Shown here: in pieces, positions 47,881 to 59,198 of the stretch | Numbering within the stretch: position 1 is the first letter of the stretch | Layout: each line of letters opens with the position of its first letter | Source of the DNA: Capitulum mitella | Lineage: Eukaryota > Arthropoda > Thecostraca > Pollicipedomorpha > Pollicipedidae | Assembly: GCA_030062745.1 (NCBI GenBank) | Contig: CP099839.1 | Span: forward strand, 36,551,293 to 36,615,292 | DNA length: 64,000 nt | Reading direction: 5' to 3' | Notes under the pieces: generated by a model | Told to the model about the DNA's origin: nothing | Databases searched by the model: none | The model's input: only the letters and a program-made list of their open reading frames with translations | Program-made: the position numbers and the translations under genes

Positions 47881-48330
47881 TCCAAGCATATAGAGGGGTC
47901 TCCATCAGCCTGAAGGGGGCCCCTGCCGCCCTGTAAGGGAGCCCCTGCCAGGCTGTGGAGGCGACCTGCCAGCTTGTAAGGGCCTCCTGCAGATATGTAG
48001 GGGGCCCCCTGCCGGCTTGTAGGGGCCCCCTGCCAGACTATGAAGGCCCCTGCCAGCTTCCAGGGGCTCCCTGCCGGCCTGTAGGGGCCCTGCTGGCCTG
48101 TAGGGCCCCCTGCTAACCTGTAGGCACCCCTACTGGCCTGATGGGACCCCTTTGCTGGCCTTTTGGGCCCTACCGGCCTGCAAGGACCTCCTGCCGGTCT
48201 GTAGGGCCCCCTGCTGGCCTGCGGGCCCCCTACGAACCTTCGGAGGGCCCCTGCTGCTCAGGGGTCCACATGAAATGGAAAGGGGGCACCGCAGGGCGAG
48301 GACCCCCGGAATGTTTGGCTGGCTACACCC
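47880..48330 (+). repeat. GGGGCCCCTGCC-type degenerate tandem array
   Basis: About fifteen units of 28-32 bp share the phrase GCCGGCCTGTAGGGGCCCC. A very similar array in the same orientation occupies 63600-63930 at the window's right end, so this is a family and not a local accident. It ends in AATGTTTGGCTGGCTACACCCCTGG, which looks like the terminus of another element. Confidence 0.75.
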
Positions 48331-48339
48331 CTGGAAGGG

Positions 48340-50225
48340 CCCCTGAGACCACAACAGGGCCTCATCACGGCAGATTGCCCCCGAGTCCGCCAGAAGGGTT
48401 ACAGGGCCCCGAGACGGCCAGGATGAGGACTGATCTATTTATAATTACAGATCTATCGAACAATAATCACCATCCCTAGGACGGCATAGGGGCTCCGAAT
48501 GGATTTCACGAACCTGTATAAAAAGTTGAAGGCTCTTGATGCAGTGAGAGGGCCTCCTGGGGTTAATGAGACCCTGAGACAGCAAGATGGCCCCCTAAGA
48601 TTGATTGAAAGGCTCCTGAAACTCTCCAAGGGTCCCTAGGACCGCAAAAGGTGCCCCAACACGACAAAGCGTCCATGAGACCGCTTTAAGTGCCAGAGAG
48701 GCCCCTGGTACGACAAGGATTTAAGAGGGTGCCTAGCACGGCATAAGGAGACCCTGGTCAGCCAGAGGGGCCCTTTGAACGGGGATTCGTCAGTAACCTC
48801 AACCTTGAGAGGGGCCCAAATGGTCTATACTGGTCTTTTTGAAAACCTGAGGGTTCTTGATGCAGTCAGGGGGACCCAGGAAGGTTAGGTGGGCCCTGCG
48901 ACGGCAAGGTAAGCCCTTATACGGCGGATGGTCTCTAAGACTATCAAAAAGGTCGGAGGGCCGCTGCGAGGCAAAGCGATAAGAGGACCTCTTGGACGGT
49001 ATGGGCGCTCTGGAGGGCCAGAGAGCCCCCGAGTGTGTTAGCCGGGTTTCTGGCTTAGAAAAGGTCCGTCTGAGACTGCCAGTGAGACCCCGACTTCCAG
49101 ATATACCATATGTAATAGAGGTAGACCCCTGATACTGCCATAAAGAATACCGGAGACGTTCAGAGGGCCCATGACACTGTGCAGGAGCCTGGAATCGCCA
49201 AAAGATCTTTCGTCATTGCCAAAGGACACATGAGACGGAAAATGTGTTCCCCAGAGACGACAAGAGGGGCACCTAGCCTTTGGAGAATAAAATGTGTCTA
49301 GAGGACACATTTTCCGGTGTCCCTCAACACCAAAAAACAACACCTTTTCCAACCTTGTCCCATCTCCGGTGGAAGTTTAACATAAACTCTATGGCGTTAC
49401 ATGGAAAGAAACGAGTTAAAAAACTGGCTCGCCCCCCTCCCCCCCATCTCTGGAGAGGCTCCGCCACCACTGGTCTCTAGCAGGGGCCACTGAGACGAAA
49501 AGGAACCCCCTGGAACTAACAGGCCTTAAGGCGTCCAGACAGTTTCTCAAACGGCCAAAGGCTCTTAGGCATTGCCAGAGGCGCCTCTGTCACGGCAGAG
49601 AGAGACGTATGGAGTGCCCTTGTTACTGCCTGAGGGATTTCCTAGACGACAGAAATTCCCCAGGGACGACAGGAGAAAACCCGAGATGGCTTGAGTGTCC
49701 TTGAAATTACCAGATGGGTCCATGACACTGCCTAGAAGTGTCCCTGAAACTGCCAGAGGAGCGCTTGAGACGTCCCAATGGACACGTGAACTTGTAAAAG
49801 GAACCTGAGACCACTAGAGAGCCCTGACACAGCAGGCGACCTGACCCCACCAAAAAGCTGACAAAAAAGTCCTCAGAAGCTGCGAGGGGGCAAAGGGCTC
49901 CTGGGCGAGATATACACATTTCATGTAGAGGGAGGGACGCAGCCGCCTAAAATCCCGCCGATGTTGTCATATTTCGGTGACTTTGTAGAACAAAACGAAA
50001 AATTTTCTCAAATGAGGTGACGCGCTTGAATTTTGTCAGTTGCTTTATGTGATAAAACGAGCAAAACTGCATGAAATATTTCAGTTTGGACCCGAGCAGA
50101 CCAACGTTTTCTTCATATCTGAGGAGCAAAAAATGGCAGGAACCCGACGGGGAGGGGGGTCCGCGCTGACCATTCCCTCCAACTCCACCCCCCCCCCCCC
50201 CGGCGAAATCCTGGATCCCCTGTGC
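48340..50225 (-). mobile_element. ORF-less 2-kb element, copy A (inverted)
   Basis: Read on the minus strand, this is collinear over nearly its whole length with 56625-58400 on the plus strand. Shared phrases occur in the same order: ATGGTCAGCGCGG, GATTTTAGGCGGCT, TAGTGGTCTCAGGTTCCTTT, GTCTCCTTATGCCGTGCTAG, GGCCATCTTACCGTGTCAGG-like and TCAGTCCTCATC. The body consists of degenerate units of about 30 bp (CAGTCTCAGGGGCCC type). There is no significant ORF. Next to it at the low-coordinate side is the 47880-48330 array. Confidence 0.85.
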
Positions 50226-50629
50226 GTACTCGCAGACGGGTCGTTTTGCTACAGGCCGAGATCAACGCATTGGCTAAATCACGGTGGCGTCTCCATGTGG
50301 AAGCACGAGAGCTGACAACATGGATGAGAACTGCATGCCCATTGCAGCATCTACAATCTGATTTTGCATCGCCCTAAAAGCAATACCCGGCTATCCCTAC
50401 GACGCGCGAGACGGAACGTTTGCGGAATGGAGGGGACAAAATCATTTCTAAACAGCATTCTTTCCAATTCCTTCCACGCAACGCCATGGAAACAGAGATA
50501 TAGGGTTAATGCTGAATTTTCCCAGTTATGGGGATAGCTGTTCCCACAGACCCTCGCTTACGACGACTTTCGCCCTGCCTGACGACAGACCGGTGGTAGA
50601 AATATTGTCACCGACCTCCCCTAAAATGC
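50226..50629. other. Spacer, nothing recognised
   Basis: About 400 bases between the copy-A element and the next repeat. No coding or repeat signature is visible. Confidence 0.4.
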
Positions 50630-51010
50630 CAAAGAACAAGGGTGTCGATTGCTATTCTTTTGTAAAGGCCCCCGAAGTTAATCTGGGCCCTCATTGTTGG
50701 TTCCGCCCCAATATTTTCTGCCGGCGTTAAAGGGAAATGGACAATAATAACGGAAAGGAAGACCGCATTAGGTAAGAGATTGGCAGAAAGTATACAATAA
50801 AGTATTAAGTGATGTATCTATCTTCTATCTGCGTATATGCCTTTATACATGGGGATATATGCGATTTTTTATGTAATAAAAAGTAACAAAAAAACTTACA
50901 AATGCCCGCTAGTCAAAATAAAGTGGGCTAAAATCTTCGAGAAACACACACGTGGGAGAGGTTAGGTTATCGGGCCCTCGGCTCGGCCCTCCCGTCCAAT
51001 CATTTACAGA
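50630..51010 (+). repeat. Dispersed repeat, copy 1
   Basis: Direct copy of 51885-52370. Shared words are GGTGTCGATT, TATTCTTTTG, TTCTGCCGG, GATGTATCTATC, then TCAAAATAAAGTGGGCTAAA and GAGAAAC. A third, more diverged fragment lies near 53960-54050. No ORF. Probably a non-autonomous transposon of about 380-480 bp. Confidence 0.75.
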
Positions 51011-51554
51011 AACCGACGCCCCTGCCAAAGAAATTGACTAAACTTATAGATAGATCTGCTAAATGCCGGCAAAATTTTCGCAAGCAGTACAACGTTGCAT
51101 TTTACAAACGGCCATATTTGGCATAGGTCGATGAACTACGTGTCATGTCACAGGTACCGCACAATTCAAAAGTGAAAGAACAGGGTGACAGGGACTAAAA
51201 TGACAAAGTAGGTCGGCGATCTAAAACGACATTGCGAGATTTAAAAATAGATGGATACGTCAAGAAATGAGACGGTGGCGAAGGCAGGCATGTTTACTAG
51301 TCGAAACAATGAAGAGTCGTGTAAAAGCTCCTCAGGTCGAGACATGTTGCTGGAGAGAGAGATGTTGCTGATTTTCTAAAATGTCAATTTAAATCAGGGT
51401 ATATCACAACCGTCACTGTCGGGTGGTGCAGACAGACATTCCGCAGCTGCTGCTCGAGCGCAGCTGCATGTACCTCGGAGACCGGTACACGGATCATAGC
51501 TGCAGCAGGTGACCTCTTTTGAACAGCTATCCTGCCTGTATCGTGTTACAGGCA
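51011..51554. other. Spacer, nothing recognised
   Basis: Mixed-composition DNA between two dispersed repeats, with no coding motif or tandem structure that I can see. Confidence 0.4.
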
Positions 51555-51870
51555 GGCACGTAGCCAGGATTTTCGGCGGGGGCAAAATGTCAAATTCTGT
51601 GATATGCCACTGGCATATCACAAAATTAAAAGGGAAAAGCAGCAATTTTATGTAATTTACCTCATATTTAAGGCACAGGAAAACATATAATGTTTGCTTT
51701 TGCAACATATATATGATCACCATATATATGTTAATCATATATATGTTGATGTATGATCAGCATATATATGATCACTAATCCGTAGTCGTGCGAAATCGCC
51801 ATATATCTAATGTAGACCGCTTGGATCGGGGGTGCCATGGCCCCCATGGAACCCCCCATGGCACCCCATT
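51555..51870 (-). mobile_element. Short non-autonomous element, copy 2
   Basis: Inverted counterpart of 41385-41690. The hairpin TGATATGCCA/TGGCATATCA lies at 51598-51620, and the shared AGATATATGGCGATTTCGCA word is on the minus strand near 51795. Apparent termini ACGTAGCCAGG (51556) and TTGGCTACGT (51869) form a short inverted repeat, so the copy may be complete. Confidence 0.75.
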
Positions 51871-51884
51871 GGCTACGTCCCTTG

Positions 51885-52086
51885 TCACAGAGGTGTCGAT
51901 TTGTATTCTTTTGAGAGGGCCCTGGCCCACCTAATGTTAATTTGGGCCCACCCAATGTTGGTTTGGGCCCCCCCAAAGAACAATTCTGCCGGTTTAAAAG
52001 GAAAAGAACGACCGCAGTAGAAAAGAGATAAGCAGCAAGTAAAGGATAACGTCTAAAGCGATGTATCTATCCATCTTTCTATCTTC

Positions 52087-52143
<57 letters not shown>

Positions 52144-52370
52144 GATAGAAAGATAGGGATATTGGAAAAGATATATATGCATATATATATATATATACAT
52201 ATGTGCCTGTAACATGGTGTAAATGCAATTTTTCATCAGATGAATAGTAAAAAGAAGCTTATAAATTTCCGTTGGTCAAAATAAAGTGGGCTAAATCCGT
52301 TGAGAAACCTACATTTGGGGGGAAGGTTACGTTGTCGGGATCTCAGCTCGCCCCCCCCCCCCCCCCCACG
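51885..52370 (+). repeat. Dispersed repeat, copy 2, with TA microsatellite
   Basis: Direct copy of 50630-51010, enlarged by a TA tract (about 52090-52140) and a flanking palindromic ATAGAAGATAGAAAGATAG segment. A C run of about 17 at 52352-52368 marks its end. No ORF. Confidence 0.75.
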
Positions 52371-52437
52371 TGCTCTGTTCCCCACTCTTGCCCAGGTCTG
52401 CTGCCGCCGCACCCGCGCAGTTGTTGTTGGCACAGGT

Positions 52438-52590
52438 GTCATACATCTGCCGCGCGTCCGGCTGGCGGCGACCCAGCGGCTCTTCTCCCACCGAACCGCA
52501 GTGGCTTGGAACCGCCTACCTCCGGCAGCCCCGAATGCCACCTCACGCACATCGTTTTTGAAACACTTGGAATATCTGACATTGTGATTG
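52438..52590 (+). pseudogene. C-terminal fragment of a LINE reverse transcriptase
   Basis: Plus-strand frame gives RVRLAATQRLFSHRTAVAWN and then RLPPAAPNATSRTSFLKHL. The pattern F-R-..-WN-LP-...-S-..-FK-L is the conserved tail of reverse transcriptases from non-LTR elements of the CR1/Jockey/RTE type. The rest of the protein is absent, so this is a 5'-truncated relic unrelated to the I-like element at 59-62 kb, which encodes RNase H. Confidence 0.65.
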
Positions 52591-52997
52591 CCGTTTGTGG
52601 TCAAATGAGTGCGTTTTACTTCACCTGGCAGGTAACTATCTATTAACGTTTTTGTAATTTTGACGAGAGGGCAGAATAGCCACTGTGTGGACGCCTTCAG
52701 TGCATACATAGGTACATAAATATAAAGAACGAAAAGTGCTGTTATGGCTCAGAATCACAGTCATCCACTTTGACTCGTGGTTAGTCTCAAGTGTGGCCGT
52801 CAGCTGTCACGGCTGGAAATGACAGCAGCATCTAGGGGCTGGAGGCAGGTGGCAAAACACATCTTATTCTGTCATGTTCAGGTGTTGGGTGTTAACCATA
52901 GTGTTCAGTGAACACGCAGTAGCATAGCCAGAGGACTTAGGGGCCCTGAGACAATTGGAATTTTTCGGCCCATCTAGGGGCCCCTTGGCATTTGCCT

Positions 52998-53490
52998 AAA
53001 GGGGCCCATTGGCTGGGAAAGGCAAATCCACTTCACCGCAAAGGGTCCCCAGACACCAGGCAAGGATCCCTTTGGTAGGTAATGGGGTGTCCCCTGACTG
53101 GGAAAGGTAAGTGGGCCCCCCGGCATGTACCTGCCAAAGGAATATGCGAGGACAGGAATGGATGATCCTCTGCAAAGGAGTCGACAGCCAGCAAAGGTCC
53201 TCCTACCATGGAATAGTGTCGGTGTGTCAGGAGGGTCCTCGAAGGGGTCCACGGACATTCATCTAAATGGGCTCCTAACCGGAAAAGGCAAGCCCACTCC
53301 TCCACAGAGGGCCCCCAGACCGCAGGCAAGGACCCCTCTTGTAGGTAAAGGGGTGCCCCCTGACTGAGAAAGGTAAGACGGCCCCCCGACATGTAGGAAT
53401 ATGCGAGGACCGGAAAGGATGCTCCTCTGCAAAGGAGCTGCCAACCAGCAAAGGTCCTCCTGCCATAGATGATGAAACTGTATCGGAAAG
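52998..53490. repeat. 265-bp tandem duplication
   Basis: Two units, about 52998-53262 and 53263-53490, share GACTGGGAAAGGTAAG, AATATGCGAGGAC, GATCCTCTGCAAAGGAG and AGCAAAGGTCCTCCT in the same order. GGGGCCCC-like words recur within each. Open frames on the minus strand repeat accordingly and are not genes. Confidence 0.85.
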
Positions 53491-54119
53491 GGAGCCCCAG
53501 TGACGCAACGTAAGCCACGGGCTCCAGGGGTCTTTTCATCCGAACTCTAGAAATTCTTCGCATGGAAAGGGGATCCCTTGGGCCGGGTCCCTGGCATGTC
53601 CTAAAGGGCCCCAATGTTAAATGACATGGAAAGGTCAGGAACCCGGATTAAGCAAAGGCAGTTCCTGACAGAAAAGATGTCTCTCCCCTGAAATGGCTGC
53701 CGGATGCCAGTGCCGGCATCATAGTGGGTTAACCAGGCGATCATCAAAGCAATTCAATGGGAAGGTAGGCAGGTAATTGGCGCTTGGCAGGCTGATTGAC
53801 CATTCAGATCCAGAAAAGTGGGAACTCTACCGTTAATGGTGGCTTCAGTAACCAGAGCAGTAGATATGGATAATTCAGGCCAGCTTTATCAATAGAAAGC
53901 TTGGTAATTGTGGGGAAGAAAGCAAGTTCTGACCAGTGCCCCTAGCGGTCTAGTCATGGGCAGGGACGCCATTTTGTATGCTTTTGAGGCGGCACGTGCC
54001 TCTCAGTGTTGATTTCAGCCCCCTCAGTGTTGAAGTGGGGCCCATGGTTGAAATGACATTTCATTCTGATGAAGACTTAACAACTTTTTTATTGACGGTA
54101 CTAGTCAGTAAGCAGGTCC
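53491..54119. other. Repeat-flanked spacer
   Basis: No gene. A diverged piece near 53960-54050 resembles the 50630/51885 repeat (GCCATTTTGTATGCTTTTGAGG). Confidence 0.4.
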
Positions 54120-55445
54120 AAGCTGCAGAATGATTTCCTCGTCTGGTTAAGAAAATCTTCTCCTGAAAGTTTGAGGGCTCTTAAAATAGCGAGGGCACCC
54201 TCAAACGCTTGAAGGCTCAACAGCATACTCCAATGGACCCTCTAGATGAATTCGAGGCAATCTTCTAAAGGAATTCAATGTGCCTTCCTCCGGTCTCAGG
54301 GACCTTCCTGAAATATTCTTAGGGAACCCCTCAAACAATTAGCAGACGGTTTCGTCAACGAGGAAATGGTTGAGGGGCCCCGAGAAAATGTTTAAGAGGC
54401 CCTCTGAAAATACCAGACTCACTCAAAAGCCCGATGGGTCCAGAGAAACTCCCCTGGGCACTTTGGATGAATTGAAGGAATTGAAGGAATCTCGACCCTC
54501 TAGTAGGCTTGAGAGTCCCTTCTTGAATTAATTTCGAGGGCCCACTGTATTAATTTCACTACACCCTCAATTTTTTTAGATCCTCCGAGCGTTCATAAAG
54601 GGAGTTTTGAACCGGACGAGGCTTTGTCTGAGAGGCCCTCTGAAAATATCAAGGGGCCTGTCGGAACGCTTGACGGCTAGCAAAACTCGAAATGACCTCT
54701 TAAAGTAGTTCGAGTAGAGGCCCTCCTTAACACCAGAAGAATTCCTTTAAAAATAAAATTCCTCCAAAATCGTAGAAAAGAAATTCTTAAATTCATTCAG
54801 AGGGACCTGATATTTTCAGAGGGCACCTCAGACATTCAGTGTAAGATACGCCGGACGAGGAAATACTTTAGACCCCTTTAAAATATCGAGGACCCCCTGA
54901 AAAGGCCGAGGGTCCCACAGAAAAATTCTAAGTACCCTTTAGATGAATTCAAGGTGGGTCCCTGCGATCTGGGGGGCCTTTACTGAATTCCTCTCGAGGA
55001 CTCATTGCGATTTGTGTGCGGTCCTCAAACATCTGAGAGACCCATTGGTATTTCGAAGGGCCTCTGAAACATTTAGGACAGAAGTTCTTAATCGGATGAG
55101 TTTTTAACCGTCTGACGGGCCCTGCGAAAGCATTAAGGGACTTTTCAAAACGCTCGAGATTCCACACGAACTCCATGAATCCTTAAAAGGGAGGGGACCT
55201 CCGTGACGCTGGAAGGACCCCCATTAAATTTATTTCAAATGTCTTCGATATTTTCAGAAGCACCTCGCATATTCTGGGAAGGTTGACCTGGACGAATGAA
55301 TGTTTCAGGGGCCCTCTGGAAATATCAAGGGCACTCCTAAAACATTCAGGACCCCACAGAAACTCTAATGGGCATTTAAGATAAATTCAAGGAGAAACAC
55401 TCCCGGAAGTCTATTTGAATTCACCTTGGGGACCCATTGAACTGT
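54120..55445. repeat. Higher-order repeat of about 240 bp
   Basis: Words of the GGACGAGGAAATG / GGACGAGGCTTTG type recur near 54358, 54612, 54852, 55092 and 55292. Each is followed by GGCCCTCTGAAAATATCAAGG-like sub-units of about 30 bp. The array is strongly diverged. No coding capacity. Confidence 0.7.
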
Positions 55446-56540
55446 CTGTGGACCCCTTAACCCTATTCCCGGCATGGGGACTGAATCCGCCCCATCGGGT
55501 TTTCTGCTTGTCAATTTCAGAGTATTTGACACAGCTTTACGAAACTTGGTGACTTTTCCTAGCTATCCATTCCACATACTGCAACAAAATTTCGTAATTC
55601 CATTTTGCTCAGGGGCGGAGCCAAGCAACGTTTTTAGTAGACACCTGAGGCCATTTTGGTCCTGTTGAAAGTAAAAGGAAAATGCCTGCCAAAAAGAGCG
55701 TTTTTAAGATAGAACTTAAAACTTGATATGGATGCATAGGTTATGGGTTGTAGGTTATAGGTTATAGGTGACAGGTTATGGGTCATGGGTTATAGGTTGG
55801 GCAATAAACAAATATCATTTTGCTTACCTAAGGTCACTTCACGAGGTCAGGTCAGGGTAAAAAAAAACCAAATCTGGTTTTATGGTGATAATTTTGGCAT
55901 AGTTTTCTCAAATGCCAAACTCGGAATATATATGACGTAGAAGGGTGCCTTCTACCTGTGTACCAAGCTTCAGCTTGATACCGAGGTCGAATCACGGAGC
56001 TATGACCCAGGGACGGCGGATTGCATTTTCGGCTGGGGGGGCAAGCTCTGTCGGATCAGCAGCCAACCTCATTTGGGTTACCTTCTTCCCCCATCCCGAA
56101 GGAAATAACTGAATTTCGTTCTGTTTGCTATCACCAAATTTTTCTTTAAACAAGGGAAGTTTTTTCCAGGTTTTGGCGCTACTGCACACTTGTGTTCTCC
56201 AAAATGCGCGGATTTTTCTTTTCAAGTATGTACCCATTGCCATTTTTCAGGTCTTTGCCCTTGGGCATCCATCTACGTAATGGCGAGTAATGCGGACTTC
56301 TGCTTGTTATTATGTTTGCGTTTACATCACGAATTTAACATTATTGTACAACACATTTGTAAACGGTTGAAGGGCAGTTTCCTCCCACAACATTAAATCA
56401 TAACTCGACGCTTAGTAGCAAAGCTCTTGCACAGTATCATACAAGAACGAAATCATTATCTCAAGCACTTGACAAACCAGCTTTGCCTGTCCACCACACA
56501 CACATAATGTAACAATGCCAGCGCCAAATCTCTGACATAA
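55446..56540. other. Intergenic with GGTTATA-type tract
   Basis: At 55735-55800 a degenerate tandem of GGTTATAGG / GGTTATGGG units (7-14 bp) stands out. Elsewhere I see isolated G-run words (CTGGGGGGGCAAGC near 56033) resembling element ends. No gene recognised. Confidence 0.45.
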
Positions 56541-58620
56541 TGGAGCAGGGGTGTAGTCAGGATTCTGCCCAGGGAGGAGGGCAAATCGGATCAAGGGAAC
56601 CCTCGAAACCAATGGGAGCCATTGCCAAAGGCGGACCTAGGATTTTTCCAAGGTGGGGAGGGGGTGGAGGAAAATGGTCAGCGCGGGGCCCCCATTTTTT
56701 GCCCTTCAGATATGGAAAATGATGCAATTCTGTTTTTTACGATATGAAATAAACAAAAAATTCAAACGCGTCATCTTATTTCACGAAATTCTGCGTTTTG
56801 TTTCCGAACACAGTGCCCGACATATGACAAAAACGGCGAGATTTTAGGCGGCTCCGTCCCTCTCTTCATTTCAAATGTTGTGTCTGTATCTGGTCCAGGA
56901 GTCTGTCTGTCTCCCCCCCCCCAATCCCGTAGCTTCTGTTTTTTTTGTTTAGTTTAGGTTAGTTTTGTTAGTTTAGCTTAGTTTAGGTTCCCTCTTGCAG
57001 TTAAAGGGGCACTTTTAGTGGTCTCAGACCGTCTGCCGTGCCAGGACCCTCTAGTGGTCTCAGGTTCCTTTTACAGACTCACGTGTCCCGCGGGACGTCT
57101 GAGGCGCTCTTTTGGCAGTTTCAGGAGCACCTCGGACAGTCTCAGGGACCCATCTGGCAGTTTCAGGGACGCTTAAACCATCTCGGATTCCTTCCTGTTG
57201 TCCCTGGGACGTTTTTGCCGTCTAAGGAGCCCCTCAGGCACTAAAAAGGCCCTGTGTAAGCCTCTCTCTGCTGTGACAGGGCGCCTCTTGCAATCGTTTA
57301 AGACCTTTGGCCGTTTCACGAGCAGTCTGGATGTCTCAAGGTCTAGAAGTTTCAGGGGCCCCGCTGGTCGTCTTATGGCCCCTATTGCTAGAGACTTCTA
57401 GTTAGCAGTCTCAAATGTCCCTCTCTAGCGGTCTCAGTGAACCCCCTTGCGGTCCTGGATACCTCTCTTATCGTCTCTGGGAAACATTTTTGCCACCTTA
57501 GGAGCCCTCTGGCAGTTGCAAAACGCCTTTTGGCAATTTCATGGCCCCTGTGCAGTGTCATAGACCCTCTAAACGTCCCCGGTGGTCCCCATGGCTGTAT
57601 CAGGGGTCTTCCTCTGTTACATGAGGTATACCTGACAGTCTTTTAGGGCCCCTCTAGCCGTAACAATTTGTTTTTTAGAACGTTTTGTTGGCGCTTCATG
57701 GGCCTCGCTGGCAGTCTCAGGGGATCTTGCCTGTGTCAGGAGCCCGCTTATTACATTCGGGGACCCTCTGGCCGCCCAGCGCCCCCATAAAGCCCAAATA
57801 CCGTCTCAAAGGCACTCTTATTGTCATTGTCTCGCAGCGGTCCTGCGACCTTTTTGGCGGTCTCAGCGGTCATCTGCGGCGCACAGGCCCATCTTACCGT
57901 CCCAGAAATCACCTGACCTTCCCGGGGGCCCCTGACAGCATCAAGAACCCCCAAGGTTTCAAAAAGGCCAGTGTAGCCCATTTGTGGCTCCTCTCGAGAC
58001 TGAGTAGGTTACCGACGAATCCCCGTTTAGGGGGCCCCTCTAGCTGGCTAGGGTCTCCTTATGCCGTGCTAGACACCATCTAAAGTTCTTTCCGTCTCAG
58101 GTGCCTCTCTGGCAATGTTAGCAGTCTCATGGACTCTGCCATGTTGGGGCCCCTTGCAGTCCCAGGGGCCCTCGAAGAGTTTCAAGGACCCTTCTTTTTA
58201 TCTTAGGGGCCATCTTACCGTGTCAGGGTCTCAACCCTCCCGGAGGCCCTCTGACTACATCAAGAACCTTCAGCTTTTCATTCACAGGGCTCCCTAGGGA
58301 CTCAGTCCTCATCTTGGCCGTCTCAGGAGCCCTTTAAGTCATCTGGCGGTCTCGGGACCAGTCTGCCGTGCTGGGACTCTGTTGTGGTCTTCAGAGGCCC
58401 TTTGGGAGCTTCAGGGGCCCTCTATGCGTCTCAGAGGTCATCTAGCCCTCCAGGAGGCCTCTCTGACTGCATCAAGAGCCCGTCAGGTTTTTATAGAGAC
58501 CCTGTGAAGCTCATACGGAGCCCCTTCGGACCTCCTTTTAAGTCTGACAGGGCCCCTTCTCAGTCCTCAGGGGGGAGGGGGCGGCCACCCCAATTGCTCC
58601 CCCTTTGGATCCGCGCCTGG
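56541..58620 (+). mobile_element. ORF-less 2-kb element, copy B
   Basis: Plus-strand counterpart of 50225-48340. A head segment (about 56625-56880) is followed by a body of degenerate 30-bp units; corresponding stretches about 265 bp apart (near 57201 and 57466) show a higher-order period. The tail, near 58590-58620, reads GGATCCGCGCCTGGCC. Its complement resembles the head word GGCGGACCTAGGATTTTTCC, a possible terminal inverted repeat. There is no protein. Confidence 0.8.
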
Positions 58621-59198
58621 CCCTCGTAATGAGTGGGACCCCATGTGGTTAAAATTACTGTCGATTGACTGATTGATATTGGGTTTTGAGGCGTGCCTCG
58701 ACCTTTTGGTCATTATGCGCCGCCTGTAAAGTCTGTGTGAGTTACGTTACGTTAGAGTGTATGTGGCGATTTTAAAGATAGCGCAAGTGTTTCATTTAAC
58801 GTTACAGGTTGAAAGAGTAATGGACACAAGTGCTTTTTACGTTAAGTTGTGTGTGTGACAAAAAATTTGGATGCCGCTGAGATCGGCATGGTGGAGGGCC
58901 TCCGTGAAGCGGGGGCAAGACGCGCAGGGGGAAGAGGAAGGGAGTTGCCGCCTCTGTTACTGTCAGCTACGTTACTTTGAGCCCTCCTGAAAAACTAGGA
59001 ATTTAGGATTTACGTTTGATTTTGCCAAGGTGCCGGCACGTGGCCTACTCCTCGCGAAAAGCACCGAGGGGTCTTTATCGTGCAGGCTAAGAGGAGATTG
59101 CCCACACCGCCTCTCACGCTGGCTAAGCGTTCACCCTCTCACGCCGGGTGTTGCGGAAGAAAGGAAGGAGTGAGAAGGATTTGCGGTGTTGTGTGGCG

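Noticed and set aside
52236-52709. 157-codon minus-strand frame
   Set aside because: Lies opposite the better-supported reverse-transcriptase tail fragment and shows no motif.
57000-58600. CRISPR-like impression from regularly spaced 30-bp motifs
   Set aside because: Both motif and spacing are degenerate, there are no unique spacers, and the setting is a eukaryotic genome; the whole block is collinear with another copy.
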